Below are positions 21,772 through 32,900 of a stretch of DNA of 64,000 nt, in pieces. The position numbers were made by a program, and so were the translations under genes. Location of the stretch: NCBI GenBank assembly GCA_037178975.1, contig JASJZH010000004.1, forward strand, positions 9,734,001-9,798,000, in the 5' to 3' direction. The stretch's first letter is position 1; the number at the start of each line of letters is the position of its first letter. The notes under the pieces were generated by a model, which saw nothing but the letters and a program-made list of their open reading frames with translations, searched no databases and was not told where the DNA came from. This DNA comes from Oscheius tipulae. Lineage: Eukaryota > Nematoda > Chromadorea > Rhabditida > Rhabditidae.

Positions 21772-24291
21772 TTATCGGTAACTGCTTAAAATTTCCAGTG
21801 GGACACCGCTGAGTTCATTCAGGTCGTTCGGGTTCAGTTTCTGGATTAGTTCGGCTTCCAAGCGACCAATTTGCTGAAAAATTCGAATTTTAGACGGTAC
21901 CGTGGCCAATCTTACGTAGAGACTTGGCAAAAGAAGAGTCATCTTAGTGGCTCGGAGGATGCGATCAGCTGGAGATAGATGAGGGAAGGTGGCGTCGATC
22001 TGGAGCGAGAGCATACGGGTGAGCTTGTCACGAATCTTGGCACAGGTCACAGTGGCTTGAGGACTCAGATGGCAGTCTGGAAACGATTATGGTTAGAAAG
22101 AAAGGCACAGAGACAGATAGATAGGGGAACAGAGAGACGAAGAGACAGTGAGACTCTTACCTGGCTGAAACAGAGCTATCGCCTTCAGAATCGTGAACTC
22201 CGAAAAGCTCATGTTCATCTCCTTCATCGGTATCACAATCATCTCCACCAGACTCTTCCCAACAGGCCCGTAGGAAGCTGCCCATCTTGGCTCGACCATG
22301 TCAATTTCGGGCTTCCTAATTGGAATGTAAGAGCCATTGCCCAATGGCATCCCGATTTCCGAAAGGCCTTGGGAGAAGCACCTGTAGGCGTAGAGAATCC
22401 ATCCAAAAGCTGTGAAGTTCTCCTTGAAGAGACGCGTCTGGTCCTCAAGAGGGAGACATCGAAACTCGGGAATGCCCATAGCGTAGTCGGCCATCAGGAC
22501 GAAGGATCGGTACCAGGCCAGGTACATGTCCACGGAGTTTATCACTCGGGAACAGGTCCAGTCGAGCTAAAACATTGCGGGTCTTTTGGAGGGGTAGGAT
22601 TTTTTCTCTGGCTCAAGGAGTCAAATGCTCAACAATAGATGTCTCCAAGCCTCATAAGCTCTCCGTATTCCCACCAGAACAGAAGTCTGTCTCCCTGTTA
22701 TCCGAACTACCGTCCAGCGCAGAGCAGAAGTGTCACTTGAGTGGACTTTGATAGGTCTAGCATTAGCCTTGGCATGTCAAAGACACATTCCGCCTTTAAT
22801 CCCTTGACTTGTTAACCTTTATCCTGTCAGTTGCTAGCCATTCGACTAAGAGAAGGGACACTCGTCTCGAGTGCCGGCTACTAGGAAGATCGTCGTCACT
22901 TCGTCATCGACTAGGCACAGCAAGCGTTCTGCCATCGGAGTCATGGGAATACCGAGCTTGAAATACTGCCTTATTCCCGATGCCTGGACGGTTGTCGCTT
23001 CTACCTCGACGTCTGCAAGGACTAGGACAAGATATCAGCCATCTCGAACCCAAGCCCAATCAACGAGGACAGGAACAAAGGAGGCCGAGCTACGTATTTA
23101 GATCACAGGTAGGTCTACTTTCTTTCAAGGACTATCTAGCGGGTCGAACTGGGTTTGGATTTGATTTTCCATCACTATCATCGTCTGTCTAATTGTTGCC
23201 TTGTTGCCGTATGGCTCCTTATTTAATGGACGCCTGTTTATATATCTTTCTGACACTCGGTTTTCTCTTTGTTACCTGTCCTTTCTCTCTCTGTTTGTCT
23301 GTTTATTGATGCTCCAAGACTTACCGGTGATCTTCTTATAACCAAGTGAGGATTTTGGAGACCGAGGGTGATAGAGATGTCTCTTCCCCATGTGTCCAGG
23401 TGTTCAGCACTGGAAATGGAATCGTCTCTGAGTTTATCAGTTCTGACTTCCAGATCGACCAAGAATTGGACGAGTTGTCGTTCTTCGGCTGAAACATAGA
23501 GAGTTACAGTGACAGTGCCTCTCCCTCTCTAGTCTGTAGTCATGACCACAAAAGATCGCCTGCTTCCTATCATGTTTCTATCTCTTATCTCTTTGTGCGG
23601 TTTAGAAAAACTGATCTTCTGACGATAGACAAGACAACTATTGCGTAATTTTTGTTGCAAGACTCTATCAGTAAGAAAAACTCACAGTAGTCTTCAAATC
23701 GCATGCACTGAATCTCTGCATCGGACTTTGGCGTGTTATCCTGTGCCAACTCGGGAACTAGTTGAATATGTGTCTGCATGTCAACTGGACTGGATTCGTG
23801 AGCTCCCTGTGGTCCCGTCGAGTTCGATCGGTTGATTTTGCCTCGTTCCTCTCGGACAAACTTGCTGTCCATGCCTCCTTTCAAACAGTTTCGGAAGCGA
23901 CACGCTCGACAGCGATTTCGGTAGGCTGAAAAAGGGAAGTGGACAATGTCACTGTCACTGTCACACTGCCTTCTCTGGAAACTCACCAAAATTGATCTCG
24001 CAGGCATTCTTGAACGTGCACTCATATTTCCGATTCTCGAAGATGGTACGACGGAAGAAAGCCTTGCAACCATGACAGCTGGGTCCTCCATAATGGATTC
24101 GAATATTGGTGGTACAGCCACAGCCAACGCATCGGCCTCCCTAAAACTTTCCGAGAGTTCGGCGAGAACACTTTTTCACGCGTCGCTCTTAATTTGCAAC
24201 TTGACGGGAGGGAGTCTGGACAGGCGTAGCACCTGTTTCCGTTCTCGTTCTCTCGTACACGCTATCAAATTACCAGGGTTCTAATAGGCAT
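21772..24291 (-). CDS. Nuclear hormone receptor, nematode-expanded type (NHR 1 of 4)
   Basis: Ligand-regulated zinc-finger transcription factor, nuclear. Exons: tentative first exon 24291-24274 (MPIRTL), then 24140-23987, 23925-23686, 23488-23325, 22566-22161, 22076-21916, 21873-21772; about 414 residues, all phases agree. The DNA-binding domain begins RCVGCGCTTNIRIHYG with P-box CHGCKAFFRR and second finger CRACRFRNCLKGGMD. The ligand-binding domain carries WYRSFVLMADYAMGIPEF, LFKENFTAFGWILYAYR and EMNMSFSEFTILKAIALF. It ends LEILSSYR. Closest relative in the window is the receptor at 27814-29975, with the same intron positions and an identical 161-nt exon length. Intron 22567-23324 contains a repeat fragment related to 25779-25990. 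Only the first exon is doubtful. Confidence 0.92.
22788..22950. repeat. Degenerate copy of the 25779-25990 segment
   Basis: Begins ATTCCGCCTTTAATCCCTTGACTTGT, then ACTCGTCT, GATCGTCGTCA and GCGTTCTGCCATC in the same order as in 25779-25970. It lies in an intron of NHR 1 and its frames are broken. Confidence 0.6.
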
Positions 24292-24686
24292 TGAGAGGTC
24301 GATGTGCCAAAGTATCGCTGATCAAAGATAAAGAAAGAAGAAGAGATTCTGTCTCTCTACATCTCAGTATCACTGTCTCTCTATTCGCTTTTCGCTCCCC
24401 AAGCGTGTTGTTGTTTTCCACAAATATTTACACTGCTACTCTAATCCCTCTCTCTCTCTCCCAAACAGAAGGTCGAATATTAAAGACTTGGACTGTGTTG
24501 CCATTCTCCTCTTTTGGTCCATCCTCTTCACAAAACCATATAATGGTCTCTGTGCAAATACGGATTAATGTATAGAGATCTCGATCAGGGTGCCGCCTTT
24601 TCACGTGTGCAAAGTGACGTTGGCAGACCGTTAGACTGTTTGCTTCTAATTCCTTCTGGGATTCCCATTTTTGCAACATGTTCTTG
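24292..24686. other. Short intergenic with a possible coding remnant
   Basis: On the minus strand 24679-24428 stays open for 83 codons (for example VCQRHFAHVKRRHPDRD) directly downstream of the small gene at 24687-25250. It may be a missed exon or chance; no donor/acceptor pair joins it convincingly. The rest is TCTCTG-type simple sequence. Confidence 0.35.
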
Positions 24687-25250
24687 CTACTTTCTACTCA
24701 AATTGACTGATTCATCAGAAAGCGTACGAGAATTGTTCGAAAAGCAGGTGTCAGTAGGTTCAAGAGACTGCGTTACGAGACAGAAGTTCGCGAGTTCATT
24801 GGAATCAAGAGGTGATAAGCCGAGGTGAATGGTTTCACCATTTTGCAAAGTTAATGGCGGGTGATTCAAAAAGCTGGTGATCTTCGGGTTTTGAATAGAA
24901 ATTTTGGACAGAAATAGGAATTCTGGGTAGAGTGAAAGAGACAGACAAATATACAGAGAGACATAGGCACGAAGAGGCAGAAAGATAGAGAGACAGAGAG
25001 GCAGATTTCACAGGCCCCTAATATCCACAGCGTCTTTCAAAAGCCTTTCCAAAAACAGATAGTTCAACAAATCAAAACACAAGTTTTTGCTGAAAAATAT
25101 GACGCAACTATCTCCGAAAATCATCCTATTCCGTTCCGATACAAAGGAAATTTGACTCACAATAAGCGGAGCTCCATTATTAGGTGACGGAAAACCATGA
25201 GTCGAGGTGGACGCCACGTAGAAACCCGCAGCATCAGTCCGATCCGCCAT
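24687..25250 (-). CDS. Small protein of unknown function (94 residues)
   Basis: Two exons, 25250-25162 plus one base to 25161 (30 codons, MADRTDAAGFYVASTSTHG, followed by a perfect GTGAGT donor) and 24881-24687 (acceptor ACCCGAAG, phase 0, ending SVNLSRK). Hydrophilic, Ser/Thr/Asn-rich, no signal peptide or membrane span, no family recognised. The good donor and matching phase support it; the acceptor lacks a pyrimidine tract. It sits between the two minus-strand receptors and may be a cis-neighbour only. Confidence 0.4.
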
Positions 25251-25839
25251 TTTCAGACAGCGAGAGATAGAGAGACTCGGGGTTGGAGGCAGTCTCGTCA
25301 GAGAGGGGAAAAGGGGGCCGGTTCAGGGCACAGGTGGTCGAGAGAGTGCAACCTGCGGAGAGACGCCAGAGACGAGAGAGGCCCTGGCCGTGTTCAGAAA
25401 GTGAAAGAAGGAAGGTCTTTTTGGAATGAAGATGTTGGGGGAGACGTCTTCAAGTGTGGGTGTTCTGAAAATTGTATACTATGGAATGTGGGGAAGAGAG
25501 ACAGAGAGACACAGAGACACAGAGACAGTAAGACAGAGACAGAGAGACAGAAAGGTTGAAAGACAGAGAGAGAGAGACAGTAGATACAAACAGCACAAGG
25601 CGCCTAGAATGGTAATTTCAAAGGGTGGTCACTGGAAATTATAGTAAATAGACTGGTGGGAGTGATTGAGTTGAACTTTAGGTGATCAGTGAAGGTTCTG
25701 TTTGCAGACAGACTCATGCTTGTTTAAGTGGAAGAAATGGAAGGAGGTTCAAGAGAAAAATACTAAAAGAAGACAAATTCCGCCTCTAATCCCTTGACTT
25801 GTCAACTTTTATTTTTCTAATTACTTGCTATTTGAATAG
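25251..25839. other. Intergenic with GAGACA microsatellite
   Basis: Imperfect GAGACAG repeats at about 25255-25320 and 25495-25590, then a dispersed repeat start at 25779 (ATTCCGCCTCTAATCCCTTGACTTGTC). No gene seen. Confidence 0.6.
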
Positions 25840-26082
25840 AAGAAGCCCCAAGGAACTCTCGTCTATGTGGACATGTCGGACGCCGAGAAGACCGTCGTCA
25901 GTAGGAATATCATGGAGACCTTGCAGTTCGCATTGGATGAGGGGCGACTACAGTCGGCGTTCTGCCATCAAACACGGTAGCAGAATCCCAGACGGATCAG
26001 CACGGAACTGTTCGTCGTGGAACAGCTCATCGATCAACTAGAAGAATTTTTACCGGAATGTTATCCCAAGGGAGTAATTTGA
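25840..26082 (+). pseudogene. Coding fragment with an in-frame TAG
   Basis: Directly behind a TTTGAATAG acceptor an 81-codon frame reads GTLVYVDMSDAEKTVVS, NIMETLQFALDEGRL, then TAG at 25978-25980, then continues in the same frame with ISTELFVVEQLIDQLEEFL to a TGA at 26080-26082. Codon use and residue pattern look protein-like on both sides of the TAG. A degenerate relative lies at 22788-22950. No family recognised. Most likely a dead gene fragment carried in a repeat. Confidence 0.45.
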
Positions 26083-27813
26083 GAAGGAGATAGGCTGCAA
26101 AACTGATTCGCCCGGGTAAAGAGACCACAGCCGAAAAAGGTGCCCAAACTTGGAGTTAGAAAGAGAACAAAAATCAGTTCAAAAGGGTAAAGAACGAGAA
26201 ATTTAAAAAGGGAACTGCTGAACCAACAGGGAAGAACAGCTCTGTTGTCAAAACTCTCCACCCCTGCCCGATACAGATTGTGCGATTTTATGACCGAGAA
26301 GGACGGGACCAGGGAGAGAGAAAGACAAATAGGCAGCAAACACCAATTGGAAGACATGTGTCTTATGGTTTGGTTGTCCTTCTGGGAGAGAGAGAGAAAT
26401 AGAGAGATAGTGATGGGTATGATGAGGACTATCGGGATTAAGGTCGAGCGAGGATGATCAGATAACTCTCACCCGTACTATCTTGGTAAGAGGAAGACTT
26501 TAAAAGGTCAAAACTTTTTGACGCTTTGAATGCGAACGGATTGTGTAAGGAATAGCCTTGAACCCAGTTCTCACACAATATGAACTTGACGGCAACTGTT
26601 GTTACCAAACAGAAGGGAGGAGATTGTGGTATGTGGCCGGTTACAGGGAGGAGAAAGTACAGACTTTGAAGAGTCTCCTCGAAGACGGAAGCTGTATACG
26701 GTAATGCAGCACGGGTAGCAAACAACAAACAAAGTTGTACATTTACCATAACCGAAAGATTATGAGTTGTAAAACTAAAAACTACACGAATATTGAACAG
26801 GACAAGGTCAGAAACAGAAGCTTTCCTTGAGAACCCGAAAGAGAATATTAAAGAAGGCGAGGTCTGAAACGAATCACCAGCAATAGACCCGAATGTACAC
26901 AAATGTCACATAATCAATCTCTTCCGTCTCAAGGAAGTAATCAGTAGGTGAGACAGTTTACAGAGACTAAAAGACAAACGTGCCGAAAGAAATCCTATAA
27001 AACTAAATGTGCAAACAATAACGAAGTCAGCCCAAATAAAAATCACAATAAGACTTTCCGAGGTATCGTTTATATGGAAACCAGCCGTCCCTTAGTTTTG
27101 ACTTATGGCGGCTGCGCCGCTTCTTCAACAGCCTAAGTTCCCAAGTTTCCCCAAAAGCTGTCTTGTCAGCTTAACTCTTGACATGTAATGACTTGCCAGC
27201 TTTTTTCTCGTGGTGACGGACGGACGAACACCATTGCGGTAGAGAGATTGGGAGCAAAGAAGTGAAACATTGCACCAAAGAAAATGCAGGATCTAATTCT
27301 TCCGCGCTCATGAACTAAAGTTTCCAAAGATCTCAACGTTTCTTCAAGGAAAAAAACGTCTGACTACCTAACCCAGGCAAAAGCCTACTAATCGGTAGAG
27401 GCTGCAACTACTGCTGGCTTTCAAAACTGTACACAAAGCCTAAGACTCCCGACAAAGCAAAAAAAAAAGAGTCGGCGCGCACAATCCCCACCGAGAACTG
27501 ACTGAATTTTTGTTCATCTGGACATCTGTCACGGCTCCGCCCCTCCCTGTTACGGTCGCAAGAGCTTGGCGGCGATCTCCAGCCTCACCCACACCAGGCG
27601 AAAAGGGTGCTAGATAAATGACCTTCTACCTGTGCACTGCCCTCGAATTTCGTAGATTAGTTGAAAGATTAGAGATACGAACATCCTCCGACCGAGAAGA
27701 GGAAGCGAAGTGAAAGTCTGGACAATCTTTATACAGAATCACAGCTGTTTGATGTGTAGAATCTTCAGAAAAGAGGAAAGAATTGAGATCGGTCGACAGG
27801 TTGACAGGTACTT
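26083..27813. other. 1.7-kb tract, repeats, no convincing gene
   Basis: Holds the second copy of the dispersed repeat (27083-27196) and a GC-rich patch at about 27530-27600. A 154-codon frame on the minus strand (26902-26438) has no splice context or family likeness and is probably chance. Confidence 0.55.
27083..27196. repeat. Dispersed repeat (copy of 19340-19457)
   Basis: Same block order as 19340-19457, plus GGCGGCTGCGCC, which is also present at about 11228. Orientation is the same in both copies. Confidence 0.75.
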
Positions 27814-29975
27814 CTAGTATTGTGTTGGTCGGTAGTTGTTCAAGATGACAAAGGGGACGCCACTGGCCTTGTTGAGATCGTAGACGGACAAATTTCGGAT
27901 CATTTCTGCCTCGATTCGTCCAATGTTCTGAATTTGACGTGGTTGTCTGTCTCTCTGCCTCTTCACTTCTGTACCCGTCTCTAGTCTGCTTTGATCTCTT
28001 GTTCTTTTATTTGTCTCAAGTTCAAACCGAGTGCGCGAGCATGTGGACACAGTAAACAAAAGAACTCGAAGACACTCTGACCACGTATTGTTCGCACCGT
28101 GAGAGTTCATCGCGGTCACTCTTTGACCTTTCTATTTTTGGAGAAGAACTCACATAGAAACTGGGCAACATTAGGCTCATTTTGGTGGCTCGAATTGATT
28201 TTTGTGAGGAGGTAAGATGCGGGAACTTCACATCGATGGTGGTCGCTAGACAACGGAGAAGCTTTTCTCGGAATGCGGAGCAGACTTGGGTTGATTGGAG
28301 ACAGAGACGACTGTCTGGAAAGTACTGATCATGGAGGATAGAGAGACAGAGACAAAGTGTGACTCATACCTTGTTGGAACAGAGCTATTGTTTTCATGAC
28401 GCAGAACTCCTCAAATGTGATGCCGATCTCTCGCATTGGATGCACCACGAGCTCGATGACTGATTTGCACACCAGCCCATATGTATTTGCCCATCTGCAA
28501 CTCACATATTCAGATCCGTGGGTCGAACTCACTGAGCATCCATCATGGCCTGTTCCTCCTGCTTGTAGGGGAGGTAGGAGCCGTTTCCCATAGGAAGACC
28601 GACGTCTCCGTAGCCAAGTTCGTAGCTTCGATAGGCATAGGTCATCCAGCCAAATGCTGAGAAGTTCTCCTTGAAGAGAGTCGTCTGATCGAGGACGGAT
28701 AAGGAACGGAATTCGGGAATAGCCATGGCCCAGTCTGCCAGGAGGACATAGGCTCGATACCAGGCGTAGTACATGTCCGGGGTGGTTAGAATCCTTTGAC
28801 AGTGCCAGTTCATCTGAAAATGCATGATTAAAATCTGTTGTTTTTTAAAATCTGCAGTTCCCACAAAGACTACGAGCACTTCCAACAACTATTCGAAGGT
28901 GTGAGACAATGTCGGGGTCCGAATGTTCATGATCGGGCATGTTTCGATGAACCCAGTTATCTAGAGCAACTTCTAAGGAAGTACAACTACTGAAGCTCAG
29001 CCGAAGTCTCTTGAAGCAGTCCTTCTTTCTCCGGGTTTGTTTTTCTGCGAATTTCACTGTCTGCTCAAACCAAAGGCAGTCTTTAAACTCTCCACTCGTT
29101 CAACGATAAGCTCTCTAAATCCTCACGAAAAAATATTGAACTAACAGGTGTTCTCTCGATGATCAAAGTCTGTCCATTGTTGATACCCATGTTTCGGAAT
29201 AGATTCTCCGACCACATTTGGACCTCATCTGGGCGCCTCTCATTCGGATTGAACTCGTCGTGAAGGGTATCCATTTTCCGTTCCAAGTGAGCCAGGAAGT
29301 CAATCAGAGCCATTTCGTCGTCTAAAAGATAACGTACAGTTGTGAGAGATTGACAGAAACTTTACCAGCCGGTTCTGGCTTGATGACCATGAATTCAGTC
29401 TCCGACTTGGGCGACAGACTCGAGAAGCTGGGGAAGGCGGACTGTGGTCGGGAACAGTTCCCTCCTCCTCCTCCCTTCATCGAAGTCTTGAAACGTTCCT
29501 CCCTGACCAGCTTGGTATTCATCCCGCCGTTGATACAGTTCTGGAAGCGACAGGCCCGACAGCGGTTGCGGTAGACTGTAAATGAAGTGTTTGGGATAGA
29601 AAGATCGAGAGATTGGGGGACTTAAATTTTGTTCGAGCTTGTGCTATCTTAGTTTTTGCTAAAATAGCATGTGTCATCTGATTAGCAATTACATTTGACA
29701 TATGGCTGTGACTAGCAATTGATGCTTGTCATGAGATTCTTGGGATTCATGTTGCAAAAGCGATTTCATAACTCTTACCTGGCGTCACATCACACGTGTT
29801 CCTCGACGAGCATTCGTAGTTCCTCGCCTCAAATACACTCCGCCTAAACATTATACAACTTATAAGAAAAACCAAAAACTTTTAACCTGAAGAACGCCTT
29901 ACAGCCATGACAGGACGGTGCTCCATAATGTATCCTAATAGTGTTATCACTGCCACAGCCCACACATCGGGCTCC
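27814..29975 (-). CDS. Nuclear hormone receptor (NHR 2 of 4), first codons not located
   Basis: Paralogue of the receptor at 21772-24291. Exons 29975-29887, 29843-29779, 29575-29366, 29321-29146, 28813-28533, 28494-28370, 28314-28154, 27927-27814 join in phase to 406 residues. The first listed exon begins phase 0 behind an AATTTCAG acceptor, so a short start exon is upstream; MVE at about 30027-30019 with donor GTTCTC is a weak candidate. DNA-binding domain: ARCVGCGSDNTIRIHYG, CHGCKAFF, CRACRFQNCINGGM. The hinge contains a Gly run (KGGGGGN) and Ser/Pro-rich stretch. Ligand-binding domain: WYRAYVLLADWAMAIPEF, LFKENFSAFGWMTYAYR, FEEFCVMKTIALFQ. Extra introns split exons that are single in NHR 1 (at 29887/29843 and 28533/28494). 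Confidence 0.92.
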
Positions 29976-32900
29976 CTGAAATTCTCGTTCAAAACAAAGA
30001 AAAATTGAGCAAGAGAACCTCAACCATGTTGCATAAGGTTCGATTTTGCAACAGCATACGGGAGCGTACGGGAGTGAAACTTATGTTTGACCTTGACTAC
30101 CTCCCCCCTCGGGGGGAAGAGAGACAGTGTGCGTACAAACTATTTACCGGGTGCGCTATGTGCGCTCTCGACTTCGGACCATTGACAGAGAGACAGGGTG
30201 GTCGCTCGAGAACGGAAGAGAGATTGAGAGGAAGACGGTCTTTGAGCGGTAAGGAAGAGGCGACAGATTAACACTTGTTTTCGACTTGTGCACTATGTTT
30301 TCACGTGGCTATTGGTCCGAAACAGAGAATTGGTGAGACCTCAAACTTGACAGAACATATGAAATACTACGATCCAGAAAAGTAGAATTTCAGCCAAGAA
30401 ACCTAGTATATCAGGCGAATTTCAATGGTCATGTACAAAAATGTTTGTCCAGTCTTTGAATTATTATAGCCAGTACTTTTGACTAACAGTTTTCAAGTCT
30501 TCCTATGGGTTGTGTTTTCACTTGGGACCATTCAAACTGTCTCTATATTTCTTTTTCTCACCAACAAAGTCAGTTCTATATTTTCGGACAACTTGTACCA
30601 GGCTTTTCTATATGTCTTTATTCTTCTAGCTATGTTGCCACCAGTCACGGGAAAATTTCAATCGTTCAATCATTTTGTGTCTACTTATCGACGCGACACT
30701 ACCGCTAAGCGGTGGCATGAAATTGTAGTTTGTTCAGGTATTGAAAAATTCGATCTTCGTTCTTTCTTCAGACACTTTGGTCTAGAGCACACAAAAGGTG
30801 GAAAACTGGTTTAGTCTATTGACTGATTGTGGGTAGGTGTCAAGGGTAAGCCAAATATTTTCAGGTAGAATGAAATTACTTTCATGAAAAACAGCAAAGG
30901 GTCTTCGCAAAGTAATAGATTCTCATTGTACGCTTCGCAAAGTTTCGTCAATTTTTGAATGGAACCTCTTAATCTATCAAGCAGTCTAGCAAATAGGTAG
31001 CATTTTCCAACTCTGGAATGTTTAGCGAGCTGGTAGAGCAGATTCAAGTCTAGAAGTTTACAAAACACGTAAAATTGGTAGACTATCATCTTCCACCCGA
31101 GAAATGAGTGAAGGCTTTCAAGACAGATTGATTACCCTGATTCCATCAAAATATGCTTCACTCTATCTTCCAAATCCGGACATAAAAACTCACTTTGGGC
31201 GGTGTCGTGGGACAGCTGAAAATTTCAACAGAATGTGGCGGCGGCACCATGGTGAACTGCTGGGGTTCACACCACGGGGAGAACATTTCTCTCTCTCTTT
31301 CTCGCCCTGTCTCTTCGATACTGGAAGAGAGTAAGAGACAGGGAAAGAAGTGTGTGAGAAGAAAGCGGCTCAGACGCTCTGAAATATTACTCAAAAGGGC
31401 AGAAAAACGAAGAGAAGAAGACTGATATTTGATGTCTGGTTCGAAGAGTAGAGTAAGAGCTAAATGGGCCCAGGAATGCTGGAATGATGGGGTTCGATGA
31501 AAAATATTATGGACGAACTGCATCGATTTGATTTGATCACTCGAAAACAAGGTGCATTTCACACGGACAACGTGTGGAAGAAGGTGGAAAAAGGGGGTGA
31601 CAAAACAATCTGAAGGTACCTATAAAATGTAGCAAAAAAGAAGCACTGCTTACAGTTTGTGTTCCATTTTCTAGAGTCAAGAAGGCGTTTTCATGTTTTG
31701 ACATGTTTTACAGATTTGGAGCTTCTGATCTATTCCACAAGTTTGTAAGACATGTCAACGCAAAAAAACAGTTTGCTTTGATCGAAAAACCCAATTATAG
31801 TATTGAACCTAAACGAAAAAACGTTAAAATTCTCACGTTTTCTTGTAAAGCCAAACGTAAGAAACAAATATACAGTGCCTGGGAGCTCTCTAGCTAATAT
31901 TGACAAACTCAAATATTTCTGTGAGTTAGCTCTGCTTATGAACCGTAATAAGAAAGCTAAATGACTGCAGTGTTTCGGCCACTCAGGGGTGGAGATGCTG
32001 AACTAAGAAAGATAAAGATCACTACGCTCTTTGATATCGGAAAGAAACGCGTAGGAAGAAGAGATAATAGGAGAAAGATGCGGAGTTGGAGTGACATCAG
32101 AGAGAAGGAAAAAGTTAATCTATTGAGATCAATCTGCCCGAGTTCAATATTTCACGATTCCTTTTGGAAAAAGAGTATTTGTCCGCTTTCTCTGTCTCTT
32201 TATGTCTCTCCATGTCTCTCTTTGCAAAACTTGAAGCAAGGAAGAACTTGCACTCCTGTGTGTAAGCATTCTTTAAACTCCCAGCCGAGAGTAGGACATG
32301 TGACCATTTTCCTCCAGCTCAAGTGAGACATTCAGAGCGGCACGTAACCGGCTGGTAGCACGGGAGTATCTCCCTCTGTTTGAAACCCAGTCGAAAAAGT
32401 ATCAATTGCCCATAGGAAATAAAGTGGTGGGGGAAAAGAAAAATTAACTGGAAACAGCTGGCATTTGCCAACAAGCTAGGCTAGACAAAGAGACACGGAG
32501 AGAGGGGGAGCGCCTCTCTCTCTTTTTCTGCCACTGCCCCCGTGTCAATACACCACAGAACGGAGCAAAGTTCACCCCATAGACGGCTGCCGCCGGGAGA
32601 GAACGAGAGAGAGAGAGAGAGAGAGAATGGGGACAGACAGCCGACGCGGTGTCTGGCTCCAGCCGTGAGAGAACAGAGGAGAGCCGACCAGAGATCGAAA
32701 TTTGTGGCTAGACTTTTAGGCGGACACCATGAAAAGAAGGCTGCTGGAAAAAGAAAGTGGTTCAATTGGACCCCTTGGCTAGGAAATTACCAGCCTGTTT
32801 ACAACTTAGAGTCAGAGTGGTCATTATTAGGGACGGAGGCAGGTAATCGAGTTTTACCCATCATGTTTTTCTGAAAAACGGACATATTTTTGGAGTGTTT

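Noticed and set aside
15966-26082. Reassignment or programmed readthrough of TAG, because two coding-like frames continue across TAG.
   Set aside because: At 16014 a splice model avoids the TAG in phase, several clear genes end in TAG (SEP15-like, NHR 2, receptor at 53116), and no readthrough context is seen.
26438-26902. 154-codon minus-strand frame as a gene.
   Set aside because: No start context, no splice extension and no family likeness.
30479-30814. Hydrophobic 111-codon frame as a chemoreceptor fragment.
   Set aside because: No receptor motif, and T-rich DNA easily gives hydrophobic frames.
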